Notes under the pieces: generated by a model
Seen by the model: only the letters and a program-made list of their open reading frames with translations
Database searches by the model: none
Told to the model about the DNA's origin: nothing
Position numbers and translations under genes: made by a program
Shown: positions 45,714 to 54,986 of the stretch, in pieces
Layout of the letters: each line of letters begins with the position of its first letter
Position numbering within the stretch: the stretch's first letter is position 1
Assembly: GCA_038238115.1 (NCBI GenBank)
Contig: JBBRYB010000003.1
Coordinates: 124,001-188,000, forward strand
Source of the DNA: JBBRYB01 sp038238115
Lineage (GTDB): Bacteria; Actinomycetota; Actinomycetes; Propionibacteriales; Nocardioidaceae
Length of the DNA: 64,000 nt
Reading direction: 5' to 3'

Positions 45714-45908
45714 TCAGGCGACCCGCCGAGTAGGCGCGTCGGCGGAAAAGGCGGGATCGATGAGCAGAGCCGCCCCACACGTCGTACAGCAGAACTCGCA
45801 TCGGTCGTCGACGCAGCCGCCGACGGGGACGAAGATGCGGTTATCGGCGCAGTCAGGGCATAGTCGCACGACGCCACTGGTCATGAGCAGGTCAGCCGGG
45901 TCATCCAT
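45714..45908 (-). CDS. Small multi-cysteine zinc-ribbon protein
   Basis: A 64-residue protein with Cys17, Cys20 (CPDC), Cys32, Cys37, Cys40, Cys41 and Cys44 (CEFCCTTC), a zinc-ribbon arrangement with three surplus cysteines. The rest is a short acidic start and a hydrophobic end. I do not know its function. It converges with pruA (23 bases between stops) and lies 88 bases downstream of the DUF2505 gene on the same strand. The ATG at 45908 is the only start close to the ribbon. Confidence 0.65.
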   Translation of the reverse strand: MDDPADLLMTSGVVRLCPDCADNRIFVPVGGCVDDRCEFCCTTCGAALLIDPAFSADAPTRRVA

Positions 45909-45996
45909 GTGGGCAACGTTGCCAGATGCTGCCGACAGAATCGATGAGGCTCGCCAGGGCGCACCCGAAGACCGACGCGATCCGCACCTTGACGCG

Positions 45997-46494
45997 TTAG
46001 GTGCGGGCAAGCCAGGTGCTGCCAGTACGTTGCTCTTCGGCGGCGGCCGCGACGATCCCCTTGGCGAACTCCGGCTCGACCTTGGCGCCGAAGAACGGGA
46101 TCGAGACCTTGACGTCGCCGCGGATGCGCTCCAGCGACCCAACCCCGTCGGTGGCCAACACAATGCTGCCGAGCATCTTCGCCGGCTGTCCGGAGATCTC
46201 GACGACAAGGTCCGCGGCCCGTCCACCGGACGCGTCGGGAGCGTCCCACGTCTCGGTCTGCCGAATGCGGACAGTGTCGCCGATGAACGCCTTCATGAAG
46301 TCGGGGACATCAGCCGGCATGGTTCGGGTCACGCTGACACGCGCGCTGCCGTCCTCGTGCTCGTCGACGTCGACGTCGTAGTCGAGTGCGCCAGTGGCCT
46401 CGCAGACGGCCCGGCGGAAGTCGGGGTCCATGAGCATCGCGAATGTCTCGTCGGGCGACGCGGCGGGGTAGCTGATGTCCGCGCTCACGTCCAT
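45997..46494 (-). CDS. DUF2505 family protein (START/SRPBCC-like)
   Basis: A 165-residue protein with the DUF2505 pattern: MDVSADISYPAASPDETFAML, RRAVCEATGALDYDVDVDEHEDGSARVSVTRTMPAD in parts, and the C-terminal VKVSIPFFGAKVEPEFAKGI plus a helix. The family has an SRPBCC-like ligand-binding fold but no proven ligand. There is no signal peptide. It is divergent from the tryptophan dioxygenase gene (75 bases). Confidence 0.82.
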   Translation of the reverse strand: MDVSADISYPAASPDETFAMLMDPDFRRAVCEATGALDYDVDVDEHEDGSARVSVTRTMPADVPDFMKAFIGDTVRIRQTETWDAPDASGGRAADLVVEISGQPAKMLGSIVLATDGVGSLERIRGDVKVSIPFFGAKVEPEFAKGIVAAAAEEQRTGSTWLART

Positions 46495-46557
46495 GCGCCG
46501 ATCATGCCACCACCGTTCGGGTCGAGCAGAGCCCCCGAGCGCCGCCCCTGACCGGGA

Positions 46558-46563
46558 TAGCCT
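46558..46563 (+). promoter_or_regulatory. -10 box TAGCCT of tryptophan 2,3-dioxygenase (leaderless)
   Basis: TAGCCT ends six bases before GTG 46570. Confidence 0.45.
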
Positions 46564-46569
46564 GAGCGC

Positions 46570-47409
46570 GTGAGCACAGACGAGCGAACGGGCGAGGTCG
46601 ACCCCACGGTCGGTGAGTGGTCGGGCGACGACATCAACTTCGGCGAGGCCGGCGCGAAGCTGACCTACGGTAGCTACCTCCAGCTCGGCCGGCTGTTGGC
46701 CTCCCAGCAGCTCGAGTCTTCCCCGCCCGCCCACGACGAGCTGTTGTTCATCACGATCCACCAGGTCTACGAGCTGTGGTTCCAGCAGCTGTTGCACGAG
46801 GCGGAGACCGCTCGCGAGGCGATGTTCGGCGACCAGCTGTGGTGGACGAAGCACCTCCTCAAGCGCATGCATGTCATCGAGCACGTGCTCGTCGAGCAGG
46901 TCGATGTGCTCGAGACGATGACGCCCCAGGACTTTCTGGCGTTCCGCAAGCTGCTGTCGCCCGCGAGCGGGTTCCAGTCGGTGCAGTTCCGCGAGCTCGA
47001 GTTCATCTCGGGCGCGAAGGACCCGTCGTTCGTACGCCGCTTCAAGGGGCTGACCGACGACGAGTCCGCCCGGCTGCGCCGCAGGCTCGACGAACCAACC
47101 CTGTGGGACGCGTTCCTCGCCGTACTCGAACAGCGGGGCCTGCCGACGGGGTCAGACGACAATGTCCGGGCGTCGTTGAGGACGGCCGCGCACGACCGCG
47201 GACACCACTTCGAGGTGTGGGAGCTGGCAGAGGCGCTGATCCAGCACGACGAGCTCGCGGCGGGCTGGCGGGCTCGGCACGTGACCATGGTCGAGCGGAT
47301 GATCGGAACCAAGAGCGGCACCGGTGGCTCCTCCGGAGGCGCGTATCTGCGCAGTCGGCTACCGCTGCGCTACTACCCGCTCCTGTGGGACCTGCGCTCG
47401 GAGCTGTAG
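46570..47409 (+). CDS. kynA: Tryptophan 2,3-dioxygenase
   Basis: A 279-residue haem enzyme opening the indole ring of tryptophan to N-formylkynurenine. LTYGSYLQLGRLLASQQ, FITIHQVYELWFQQLLHE and FRELLSPASG-like FRKLLSPASGFQSVQFRELE (in parts) are family blocks. The C-terminal RHVTMVERMIGTK followed by GTGGSSG includes the histidine that ligates haem in characterised enzymes. No formamidase or kynureninase gene lies next to it. The GTG start has a leaderless -10 box. A hairpin repeat follows the stop. Confidence 0.95.
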   Translation: MSTDERTGEVDPTVGEWSGDDINFGEAGAKLTYGSYLQLGRLLASQQLESSPPAHDELLFITIHQVYELWFQQLLHEAETAREAMFGDQLWWTKHLLKRMHVIEHVLVEQVDVLETMTPQDFLAFRKLLSPASGFQSVQFRELEFISGAKDPSFVRRFKGLTDDESARLRRRLDEPTLWDAFLAVLEQRGLPTGSDDNVRASLRTAAHDRGHHFEVWELAEALIQHDELAAGWRARHVTMVERMIGTKSGTGGSSGGAYLRSRLPLRYYPLLWDLRSEL

Positions 47410-47417
47410 TCGCCTCC

Positions 47418-47466
47418 TGCCCGGCGACACGCCGGCAGAACTGGGCCGTTGGTGGCGTCTCGGCGG
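47418..47466. repeat. Dispersed hairpin repeat, family 1, copy A
   Basis: This 49-base stretch is the reverse complement of 59483-59530 with about three substitutions and one single-base length difference (shared core GGGCCGTTGGTGGCGTCTCG). It is imperfectly palindromic (GACACGCC opposite GGCGTCTC). It begins eight bases after the tryptophan dioxygenase stop, so it may also terminate transcription. The rest of the gap to the GDH gene contains TAGGGT at 47550-47555, a possible -10 box. Confidence 0.7.
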
Positions 47467-47634
47467 ATGGATCGTAGGGGTAGCGACTGCGGCGGCGAGC
47501 CGCCCGCGTCGAATCGCCCAGTGGTGATGTCTTGAAGGGCGGGCGGGGCTAGGGTCGGTTGATGCCGCACAAGGGCGTGCGGCCGTGGCTCCCACCCGCG
47601 CCGCGCCGTCGTGTCAGGACAGGGTCGCAGACAG

Positions 47635-50600
47635 ATGCACACCACGTTGGACGACGCCAAACAGCAGCTGCTCGACCAGGCGACGCAACTCGCCGAGGGC
47701 CGCAAGGGGCGTGCAGCCGACCCGGCAACTACCCGCAAGCTGTTGCAGCTCTACTACCGCCACTCCGCGCCCGAGGACCTGGTCGAGCGCAGTCCCGTCG
47801 ACATCTACGGCGCCGCGATGAGCCAATACCGGCTCGCGTCCCGCCGGCCCCAGGGCACGGCGGCTCTCCACGTCTTCACCCCCTCCGTCGAGGACAACGA
47901 GTGGGCCGCGGCGGGCCACAGCGTCGTCGAGATCGTCACTGACGACATGCCCTTCCTCGTCGACTCCGTCACGATGGCCCTGACATCGGAGGACCGCCCA
48001 ATCCATCTGGTCATCCATCCTCAGCTACTCGTACGTCGCGATGTCACCGGCAAGCTCCTGGCCGTATGCGACGCCGATGACAAAGAGGCGAGTGCCGCCC
48101 CCGACGTGCTGCGCGAGTCATGGATGCACGTCGAGATCGACCGGCAAAGCGATCCAGCGGAGCTCGAGAGAATCGAGCAGTCGCTTACGCAGGTCCTGCG
48201 CGACGTCCGCGAGGTGGTCGAGGACTGGCAGAAGATGAGTGCTCAGGCACGAGCGATCGTTGCCGACCTGGACGAGCACCCGCCCCCGTTGTCGAAGAGC
48301 GAGATCAAGGAGGGCCAGGCGCTGCTGCACTGGCTTGCCCATGACCACTTCACGTTCCTCGGCTACCGGGAGTACCAGCTGCAAACGGTCGACGGCGCCG
48401 AGGTACTGAGGGCGGTGGCGGGCACCGGCCTCGGCATCTTGCGGTCCGACCAGGACATGTCGTCGTCCTCCTTCGGGAGACTTCCCCCGGCAGTCGCTGC
48501 GAGGGCCCGCGAGAAGCAGCTGTTGATCATCACGAAGGCCAACTCGCGTTCGACGGTGCACCGCCCGGTCTACCTCGACTACGTCGGCGTCAAGACGTTC
48601 GACTCCTCCGGTGAGGTCCTCGGTGAGCGGCGCTTCCTCGGCCTGTTCAGCTCCGCGGCATACACCGAGAGCCTGATGCGCATCCCGGTGCTCAGAGACA
48701 AGGCCGCCCAGCTCTTGCGGGGCTCGGGCTTCTCACCGATGAGCCACAGCGGTAAGGCGCTGCTCGACATCCTCGAGACCTATCCCCGCGACGAGCTCTT
48801 CCAGACGTCCGTGGCCGAGCTGCTGCCGGTCGCGGAGGCGGTGCTGCACCTGCGTGAGCGTCGTCAGCTGCGGTTCTTCGTGCGCCGCGACACCTACGGT
48901 CGCTACCTCTCATGCCTGGTCTACCTGCCGCGTGACCGCTACACGACGCAGGTCCGCGAGCGGATGCAGAAGATCCTCAAGCAGACCATGGGGGCCGCCA
49001 CGCTGGACTACACCGCACGGGTCAGCGAGTCCGTGTTGGCCCGACTGCACTTCGTCGTGCGGGCCGCACCCGGTGAGACGTTGAACGACTTCGACGAGGC
49101 GGCGTTGGAGCAGCGGCTCGCTGACGCGACCCGGTCGTGGAGTGACGACTTCGCGGTGGCGGTGACCGATCTGCTCGGCGAGGAGGCGGGCGCTCGACTG
49201 TCCCGGACCTACGGCGAGGCGTTTCCCGAGGCCTACAAGGAGGACTTCTCGGCCCGGGTGGCGGCAGCCGACGTACGCCGGATGGAGGACATGGGCGACG
49301 CTCCGATCGCCCTGTCGCTCTACGTGCCCGTCGACGCGCCCGAGGGGGAGTCTCGCTTCAAGGTGTTCCGACGCGACACCCCGCTGAGCCTGTCCGACGT
49401 GTTGCCGGTGCTGTCGTCCATGGGCGTCGAGGTGGTCGACGAGCGGCCCTATGAGATCGAGAGGTCGACAGGACGCGCGTGGATCTATGACTTCGGCCTG
49501 CGCCGCTCGACCTCGATGCCCGAGGGTGCCCGCGACCTCTTCCAGGACGGGTTCAGCGCCGTGTGGTCCGGGCTCGCGGAGAGCGACGGGTTCTCCGCAC
49601 TGGTGCTGAAGGCCGGCCTGCCATGGCGACACGTCTCGATTCTGCGCGCCTATGCCAAGTACTTCCGCCAGGGGGGGTCGCCGTTCAGCCAGGAATACAT
49701 CGAGGCTTCGCTGCTGGCGAACGTGCCGATCACCCGGCTCCTCGTGCAGCTGTTCGAGGCTCGCTTCGACCCCGACCGTGGCGGTGACCTCGACCCACAC
49801 TCGGACACCCGCACCGTCACGAGCGAAGCCCTGGAGGAGCAGATCAGCAAGGGGCTCGACGGGGTCGAGAGCCTTGACCAGGACCGGATCCTGCGCAGCT
49901 ATCTGACGGCCGTCAAGGCGACGCTGCGCACGAACTTCTACCAGACCGACTCCGACGGCCGCCCGAAGGGCTACCTCTCGATCAAGCTGGAACCCAAGCT
50001 CGTGCCGGACCTGCCCGAACCACGCCCGCGCTTCGAGGTCTTCGTCTACTCACCCCGGGTCGAGGGCGTCCATCTGCGGTTCGGCGCTGTCGCTCGGGGA
50101 GGACTGCGCTGGTCGGATCGCCGGGAGGACTTCCGCACCGAGGTCCTGGGCCTCGTTAAGGCACAGATGGTCAAGAACGCCGTCATTGTGCCGGTGGGAG
50201 CCAAGGGTGGCTTCTACTGCAAGCAGCTTCCCGACCCGGCGGCCGATCGTGACGCGTGGCTGGCTGAGGGAGTCGAGTGCTACAAGACGCTCATCCGCGG
50301 CCTGCTCGACATCACCGACAACCTCGTGCACGCGGAGACGGTACCCCCGCCGCTCGTCGTGCGGCACGACTGCGACGACAGCTACCTCGTCGTCGCTGCT
50401 GACAAGGGCACGGCCACCTTCTCCGACATTGCGAACGGCGTGGCAAAGGACTACGGATTCTGGCTCGGGGACGCGTTCGCCTCTGGCGGTTCGGTCGGCT
50501 ACGACCACAAGGCCATGGGGATCACGGCGCGCGGGGCTTGGGAGTCGGTGCGCCGGCACTTCCGCGAGCGGGGGATCGACAGCCAGAGCGAGGACTTCAC

Positions 50601-52503
50601 CTGTGTCGGCATCGGTGACATGAGCGGCGACGTCTTCGGCAACGGCATGCTGCTGAGCGAGCACATCCAGCTCGTGGCGGCCTTCGACCACCGCGACATC
50701 TTCGTCGACCCCGACCCGGACGCTTCGACGTCTATCGCCGAGCGACGCCGTCTCTTCGACCTGCCCCGGTCGAGCTGGGACGACTACGACCGTTCGCTCA
50801 TCTCTGAGGGCGGGGGTGTCTTCTCCCGCCACCTCAAGTCGGTGCCGGTCTCATCGGCCATGGCCAAGGCCCTCGGTGTCGACGACTCGGTCCCCGCCAT
50901 GTCGCCGCCCGAGCTGATGAAGGCCATCCTGCTCGCCCCGGTCGACCTGCTCTGGAACGGTGGCATCGGCACCTACGTCAAGGCAGCGGCTGAGACCCAT
51001 GCCGACGCCGGGGACAAGACGAACGACGCGATCCGGGTCGACGGGGCACAGTTGCGCTGCCTGGTCGTCGGAGAGGGCGGCAACCTCGGCCTCACCCAGC
51101 GCGGCCGGATCGAGTATGCGCAAAACGGTGGGCGGATCAACACCGACTTCATCGACAACTCAGCAGGTGTCGACACGTCCGACCACGAGGTCAACATCAA
51201 GATCCTGCTCGACCGGGTGATGGCGTCCGGTGACATGACGGAGAAACAGCGCAACACACTGCTCGCCTCGATGACCGAAGAGGTGGGCAGTCTCGTGCTG
51301 CGAGACAACTACGGGCAGAACCTGGCGCTGGCGAACTCCGAAGCGGTCGCCGTGCCACTGAGCCACGTGCACGCCTCCTGGATCCGCCGGCTCGAGCGCC
51401 GAGGCCTCCTCGACCGAGCGATCGAGTTCCTCCCGACCAGCAAGGAGTTCGACGCCAGACGCGCTGCCGGCAAGGGGCTGACTGGACCGGAGCTGTCGGT
51501 GCTGCTGGCCTACACGAAGATCGTGCTTGCCGCAGAGCTGGTCGAGGGTGACCTCGCCGACGACCCGTTCTTGCGAGGTGACCTGTTCAGCTACTTCCCG
51601 AGCACCATGCGCCATGACTACCGCGAACAGATGAACGCCCATCCCTTGCGCCGGGAGATCATCGTCACCCAGGTGGTCAACAGTCTTGTCAACTTCGCCG
51701 GCATCACGTTCTTCCACCGGCTGAGCCAGGAGACGAGCGCGAGCGCCGAGGAGCTGGCCCGGGCTCACCTGGTCTGCCGGGAGGTCTATGACGCCGACCA
51801 GCTGATCGATCGCGTCAACGGCCTCGACAGTGTGGTGCCGGCCGACGTACAGACCGACATGCGGCTCTCGGTGCGCACACTGATAGAACGCGCCACCCGA
51901 TGGATGGTCAACAACAGGCGTTCGCCGCTGGACTCCGAGGCGACCATCGAGCACTTCGGCGGCGACATCATCGAAGTCGTGCGGGCGCTGCCCGACATCT
52001 TGACGGGGGTCCAAGAGGCGGCGTTCTCGGCTCGCCGCGACCATCTCGTCGGTCGGGGAGTCCCCGATGACGTCGCCACGGAGGTGGCCGTGCTGCCGTT
52101 CGCCTACGCGACGCTCGAGGTGGTGGAGGTCGCGAGGCGCAACGGGGTCGACACGATCGAGGCAGCCCGCATGCACGCGACCTTGTCGGAGCGGCTCGGG
52201 TTGAGCCGGTTCGCGGCGAAGATCGCGGCGCTGCCCCGCGACGACCGCTGGCAGACGATGGCGCGAGCCTCGCTGCGTGACGACTTCTACGCCGTCCATG
52301 CCGCTCTGACCGCACAAGTGCTGACGACGACGGATGGCGAGCTCTCGGCGGAAGAGCGCGTCGCGGCCTGGGAGGCCGGCGACGAGGTGGTGGTCAGTCG
52401 GGCGACCTCGACCCTCGAGGAGATCCTGTCCGACGAGGAAGCAGACCTGGCCAGGCTCTCGGTCGGCCTTCGGGTCATCCGCACGATGCTCTCCACTCTC
52501 TAG
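47635..52503 (+). CDS. gdh: NAD-specific glutamate dehydrogenase, large (180-kDa) class
   Basis: A protein of about 1,622 residues, matching the 1,600-1,650 of this class. It oxidises glutamate to 2-oxoglutarate and ammonia in catabolism. An N-terminal ACT-like regulatory part precedes the catalytic block near residues 820-1050: GGLRWSDRREDFRTEVLGL, KAQMVKNAVIVPVGAKGGF (catalytic lysines) and GITARGAWESVRRHF. Next come GIGDMSGDVFGNGML and the NAD region LWNGGIGTYVKA. The C-terminal helical domain starts around 1240. A GTG at 47611 would add eight residues. It can consume glutamate made by PruA. Confidence 0.96.
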   Translation: MHTTLDDAKQQLLDQATQLAEGRKGRAADPATTRKLLQLYYRHSAPEDLVERSPVDIYGAAMSQYRLASRRPQGTAALHVFTPSVEDNEWAAAGHSVVEIVTDDMPFLVDSVTMALTSEDRPIHLVIHPQLLVRRDVTGKLLAVCDADDKEASAAPDVLRESWMHVEIDRQSDPAELERIEQSLTQVLRDVREVVEDWQKMSAQARAIVADLDEHPPPLSKSEIKEGQALLHWLAHDHFTFLGYREYQLQTVDGAEVLRAVAGTGLGILRSDQDMSSSSFGRLPPAVAARAREKQLLIITKANSRSTVHRPVYLDYVGVKTFDSSGEVLGERRFLGLFSSAAYTESLMRIPVLRDKAAQLLRGSGFSPMSHSGKALLDILETYPRDELFQTSVAELLPVAEAVLHLRERRQLRFFVRRDTYGRYLSCLVYLPRDRYTTQVRERMQKILKQTMGAATLDYTARVSESVLARLHFVVRAAPGETLNDFDEAALEQRLADATRSWSDDFAVAVTDLLGEEAGARLSRTYGEAFPEAYKEDFSARVAAADVRRMEDMGDAPIALSLYVPVDAPEGESRFKVFRRDTPLSLSDVLPVLSSMGVEVVDERPYEIERSTGRAWIYDFGLRRSTSMPEGARDLFQDGFSAVWSGLAESDGFSALVLKAGLPWRHVSILRAYAKYFRQGGSPFSQEYIEASLLANVPITRLLVQLFEARFDPDRGGDLDPHSDTRTVTSEALEEQISKGLDGVESLDQDRILRSYLTAVKATLRTNFYQTDSDGRPKGYLSIKLEPKLVPDLPEPRPRFEVFVYSPRVEGVHLRFGAVARGGLRWSDRREDFRTEVLGLVKAQMVKNAVIVPVGAKGGFYCKQLPDPAADRDAWLAEGVECYKTLIRGLLDITDNLVHAETVPPPLVVRHDCDDSYLVVAADKGTATFSDIANGVAKDYGFWLGDAFASGGSVGYDHKAMGITARGAWESVRRHFRERGIDSQSEDFTCVGIGDMSGDVFGNGMLLSEHIQLVAAFDHRDIFVDPDPDASTSIAERRRLFDLPRSSWDDYDRSLISEGGGVFSRHLKSVPVSSAMAKALGVDDSVPAMSPPELMKAILLAPVDLLWNGGIGTYVKAAAETHADAGDKTNDAIRVDGAQLRCLVVGEGGNLGLTQRGRIEYAQNGGRINTDFIDNSAGVDTSDHEVNIKILLDRVMASGDMTEKQRNTLLASMTEEVGSLVLRDNYGQNLALANSEAVAVPLSHVHASWIRRLERRGLLDRAIEFLPTSKEFDARRAAGKGLTGPELSVLLAYTKIVLAAELVEGDLADDPFLRGDLFSYFPSTMRHDYREQMNAHPLRREIIVTQVVNSLVNFAGITFFHRLSQETSASAEELARAHLVCREVYDADQLIDRVNGLDSVVPADVQTDMRLSVRTLIERATRWMVNNRRSPLDSEATIEHFGGDIIEVVRALPDILTGVQEAAFSARRDHLVGRGVPDDVATEVAVLPFAYATLEVVEVARRNGVDTIEAARMHATLSERLGLSRFAAKIAALPRDDRWQTMARASLRDDFYAVHAALTAQVLTTTDGELSAEERVAAWEAGDEVVVSRATSTLEEILSDEEADLARLSVGLRVIRTMLSTL

Positions 52504-52516
52504 CTCTGCGCCTGGT

Positions 52517-52522
52517 TAGGCT
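52517..52522 (+). promoter_or_regulatory. -10 box TAGGCT of the 52531 ABC operon (leaderless)
   Basis: TAGGCT ends eight bases before ATG 52531, which is one reason to prefer this ATG over GTG-type starts nine bases upstream. Confidence 0.45.
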
Positions 52523-52530
52523 TGCGCACC

Positions 52531-53436
52531 ATGTCGGACCACATCATCGAGGCCCACGACCTGCGCAAGTCGTACGACGACCTGCACGCGGTCGACGGTG
52601 TGACCTTCGAAGTCGAGGCGGGGGAGCTCTTCGGGATTCTGGGACCCAACGGGGCAGGCAAGACCACAACGCTGGAGATCATCGAAGGGCTTCGTTCGGC
52701 GGACAGTGGATCGGTGTCGCTGCTCGGGATGTCGCCCTGGCCGCGCAACAGCAAGCTGCTGCCTCGGATCGGCGTTCAGCTGCAGGCGTCGGCATTTTTT
52801 GAACGATTGACGGCGCGCGAGCAGATCCGCACGTTCGCGTCCCTGTACGGCGTACCGGCCGCCTCCGCGGACCAGTGGATGAGCCGGGTTGGTCTGGACG
52901 ACAAGGCCGACACCCGCACCGAGAAGCTCTCCGGCGGTCAGAAGCAGCGCCTGTCCATCGCGTGCGCGCTGGTGCACGAGCCGGAGGTCGTCTTCCTCGA
53001 CGAGCCGACGGCCGCGCTCGACCCCCAAGCCAGGCGCAACTTGTGGGACCTACTGACCTCCATCAAGTCCAACGGTCGCACCGTGGTCCTCACGACGCAC
53101 TACATGGACGAGGCGGAGGCCCTCTGCGATCGGGTGGCGATCATGGACAAGGGCAACATCTTGCAGCTGGACTCACCGGCTGCCCTGATCCGCGACCTCG
53201 AGGCGGGGGTAAGGATCAGTGTGGAGCCGAGCGCGCTCAGCCTGGCGGACGCACAGGGACTGGCCGGCGTGGAGCACGCCGAGGAGGACTCGTCGTCGAT
53301 CAGCATGGCGACCCACAGTCCGTCCCTGGTCTTGTCCTCGCTCGCCGAACGCCAGGCGCTCCAGGGGCTGCAGGTCAAGAGCGCCACTCTCGAGGACGTG
53401 TTCCTCACCCTGACCGGCCGTGAGTACCGGGCATGA
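52531..53436 (+). CDS. ABC exporter ATP-binding protein (DrrA-like)
   Basis: A 301-residue ATPase. Walker A is GPNGAGKTTT (about 38-47), the signature is LSGGQKQR, Walker B is VVFLDEPTAALD, and the H-loop is TTHYMDEAE. A C-terminal domain of about 90 residues (VRISVEPSALSLADAQGL to TLEDVFLTLTGREY) is typical of ABC-2 drug/lipid exporters. It is paired with the permease overlapping its stop by four bases. The substrate is unknown. Confidence 0.9.
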   Translation: MSDHIIEAHDLRKSYDDLHAVDGVTFEVEAGELFGILGPNGAGKTTTLEIIEGLRSADSGSVSLLGMSPWPRNSKLLPRIGVQLQASAFFERLTAREQIRTFASLYGVPAASADQWMSRVGLDDKADTRTEKLSGGQKQRLSIACALVHEPEVVFLDEPTAALDPQARRNLWDLLTSIKSNGRTVVLTTHYMDEAEALCDRVAIMDKGNILQLDSPAALIRDLEAGVRISVEPSALSLADAQGLAGVEHAEEDSSSISMATHSPSLVLSSLAERQALQGLQVKSATLEDVFLTLTGREYRA

Positions 53437-54509
53437 CGGCAGCAGGCACGACCGGCTTGAGAACCTTGGCCACGGCAATTCTCAAGGGCTATCTGCGCGA
53501 CCGGCAGGCCGTCTTCTTCTCGGTCTTCTTCCCGCTGATGTTCCTGGTCCTGTTCGGCGGGGTGTTCTCCGACCAAGGGGTCAGCAAGATCGACGTGATC
53601 GAGGTTGGCCAGGTGGGGCTCATCGACAACCTGCCCGACCGGGCCAAGAGCGCCTTCGACGACGCGTTCGCCGTCGACAAGAGTGACGACCTCGACGCGG
53701 CGCTGACGAAGGTGCGCGACGGTGACGTGTCGCTCGCCATCCAGCAGCAGCGCGACACCGTCCTCGTACACTACAGCGATGCCGACCAGGTGCAAGCGGC
53801 GGTGGCCCAGGGGACGTTGCAGTCGTTCGTCCAGTCGGCCAACGTGGCCGCCACCGGCCAGCCACCGACGTACAAATACCAATCCGAGCGCGTCGAGGAC
53901 AAGTCACTCAAGACGATCCAGTTCGTGACGCCGGGGCTGCTGGGCTGGGCGATCGCGACCAGCGCGACGTTCGGCGCGGCAGCGACTCTTGTGGGTTGGC
54001 GCAGCACGAAGCTGCTGCGGCGGCTGCGACTCGCGCCGGTCTCGACCCGCTCCGTGGTGACGGCCCGCATCGGCGTGACAGTGGTCATCGCACTCGCGCA
54101 GATGGTGATCTTCGTCGGTCTGGCGGCCGCCGCCTTCGGACTGCGCCTGTCGGGCTGGTGGTGGGTGGCGGTTCCGCTGCTCATCTGTGGCACGTTGTCG
54201 TTCATGTCGCTCGGCCTGCTGGCGGGCGCGATCTCCAAGACCGTGGAGGGCGCCACATCGCTGGCCAACATCTTCGTGCTGCCGATGGCCTTCCTGTCCG
54301 GCTCGTTCTTTCCTCTCGACAACGCCCCCAAGTGGCTCGATGTTGTCTCCCACCTGCTGCCGCTGCGCTACCTCAACGACGGCATGCTCGACGTCATGGT
54401 GCGGGGCCAGCCGCCGAGTGCCGCCGTGGTGCCCATGCTGGTGCTCATCGGTTTCGCCGTCGTGGTCCTGCTCGTCGCGAGCCGCTTCTTCTCCTGGGAG
54501 ACCGACTGA
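53433..54509 (+). CDS. ABC-2 type exporter permease
   Basis: A 358-residue permease: first helix at about 27-47 (VFFSVFFPLMFLVLFGGVF), then an extracytoplasmic domain of about 120 residues (about 50-165) that is larger than in DrrB. The ABC-2 core of five helices follows (FVTPGLLGWAIATSATFGAA, LRLAPVSTRSVV coupling segment, LPMAFLSGSFFPLDNAPKWL). It forms an exporter with the preceding ATPase. The large domain is of the YhgE/ABC2_membrane_3 kind. Confidence 0.88.
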   Translation: MTAAGTTGLRTLATAILKGYLRDRQAVFFSVFFPLMFLVLFGGVFSDQGVSKIDVIEVGQVGLIDNLPDRAKSAFDDAFAVDKSDDLDAALTKVRDGDVSLAIQQQRDTVLVHYSDADQVQAAVAQGTLQSFVQSANVAATGQPPTYKYQSERVEDKSLKTIQFVTPGLLGWAIATSATFGAAATLVGWRSTKLLRRLRLAPVSTRSVVTARIGVTVVIALAQMVIFVGLAAAAFGLRLSGWWWVAVPLLICGTLSFMSLGLLAGAISKTVEGATSLANIFVLPMAFLSGSFFPLDNAPKWLDVVSHLLPLRYLNDGMLDVMVRGQPPSAAVVPMLVLIGFAVVVLLVASRFFSWETD

Positions 54510-54511
54510 GC

Positions 54512-54557
54512 GGCAGACGACGGCCAACGCCTCGGCGTGGCGCGGGCCGTTGCTGCC
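54512..54557 (+). terminator. Hairpin immediately after the ABC exporter operon
   Basis: GGCAG (54512-54516) pairs with CTGCC (54553-54557). After a bulged A, CGACGGCC pairs with GGGCCGTTG-side bases, with a small inner stem CGC/GCG. It begins two bases after the permease stop. The 3' half, GGGCCGTTGCTGCCGTCTCGG, resembles the family 1 dispersed repeat. Confidence 0.5.
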
Positions 54558-54710
54558 GTCTCGGCCGGGGTGGCGGCGACTGGCCATGCACCGCGCTGGG
54601 CGCCCATCCGCTGGAGGCGCCGCCCCGCTGAGGCGAGTGTCCGCCGGATACGTTGGCACCTACCCCCTTGGCACTACAGCAGCGAGCAACCACGACCGGA
54701 GGACCCTACG

Positions 54711-54938
54711 ATGAGTGATCCGCAAAGCGAGCCGATCGGCCGACTCGTCGGCACCGACGATGTCGACGACGCCATCACCCACGACGACGAGGTGGCAGCA
54801 GCCTCCCCGACACGCGACCCCGGGGAGCGCCCTGGGCCACTCGATCCCGGCGAGGAGGAGCGAGACCTGCCCCGAGGTACGGAGTCCTACGAGCGGCCCG
54901 GAGACGACAGCAACTACGAGCAGGGCTCCACCACCTGA
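54711..54938 (+). CDS. Small acidic protein of unknown function (75 aa)
   Basis: A 75-residue hydrophilic, strongly acidic protein (MSDPQSEPIGRLVGTDDVDD, then PTRDPGERPGPLDPGEEERD), with no cysteine or hydrophobic segment and probably disordered. The ATG has GGAGGACC about seven bases upstream, which supports translation. It lies 200 bases after the exporter operon. I do not recognise a family. Confidence 0.5.
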   Translation: MSDPQSEPIGRLVGTDDVDDAITHDDEVAAASPTRDPGERPGPLDPGEEERDLPRGTESYERPGDDSNYEQGSTT

Positions 54939-54986
54939 CAGCTTGGCCCGGCACATGGAATGCCGCGCCGCGGGTACAACCGGCGC

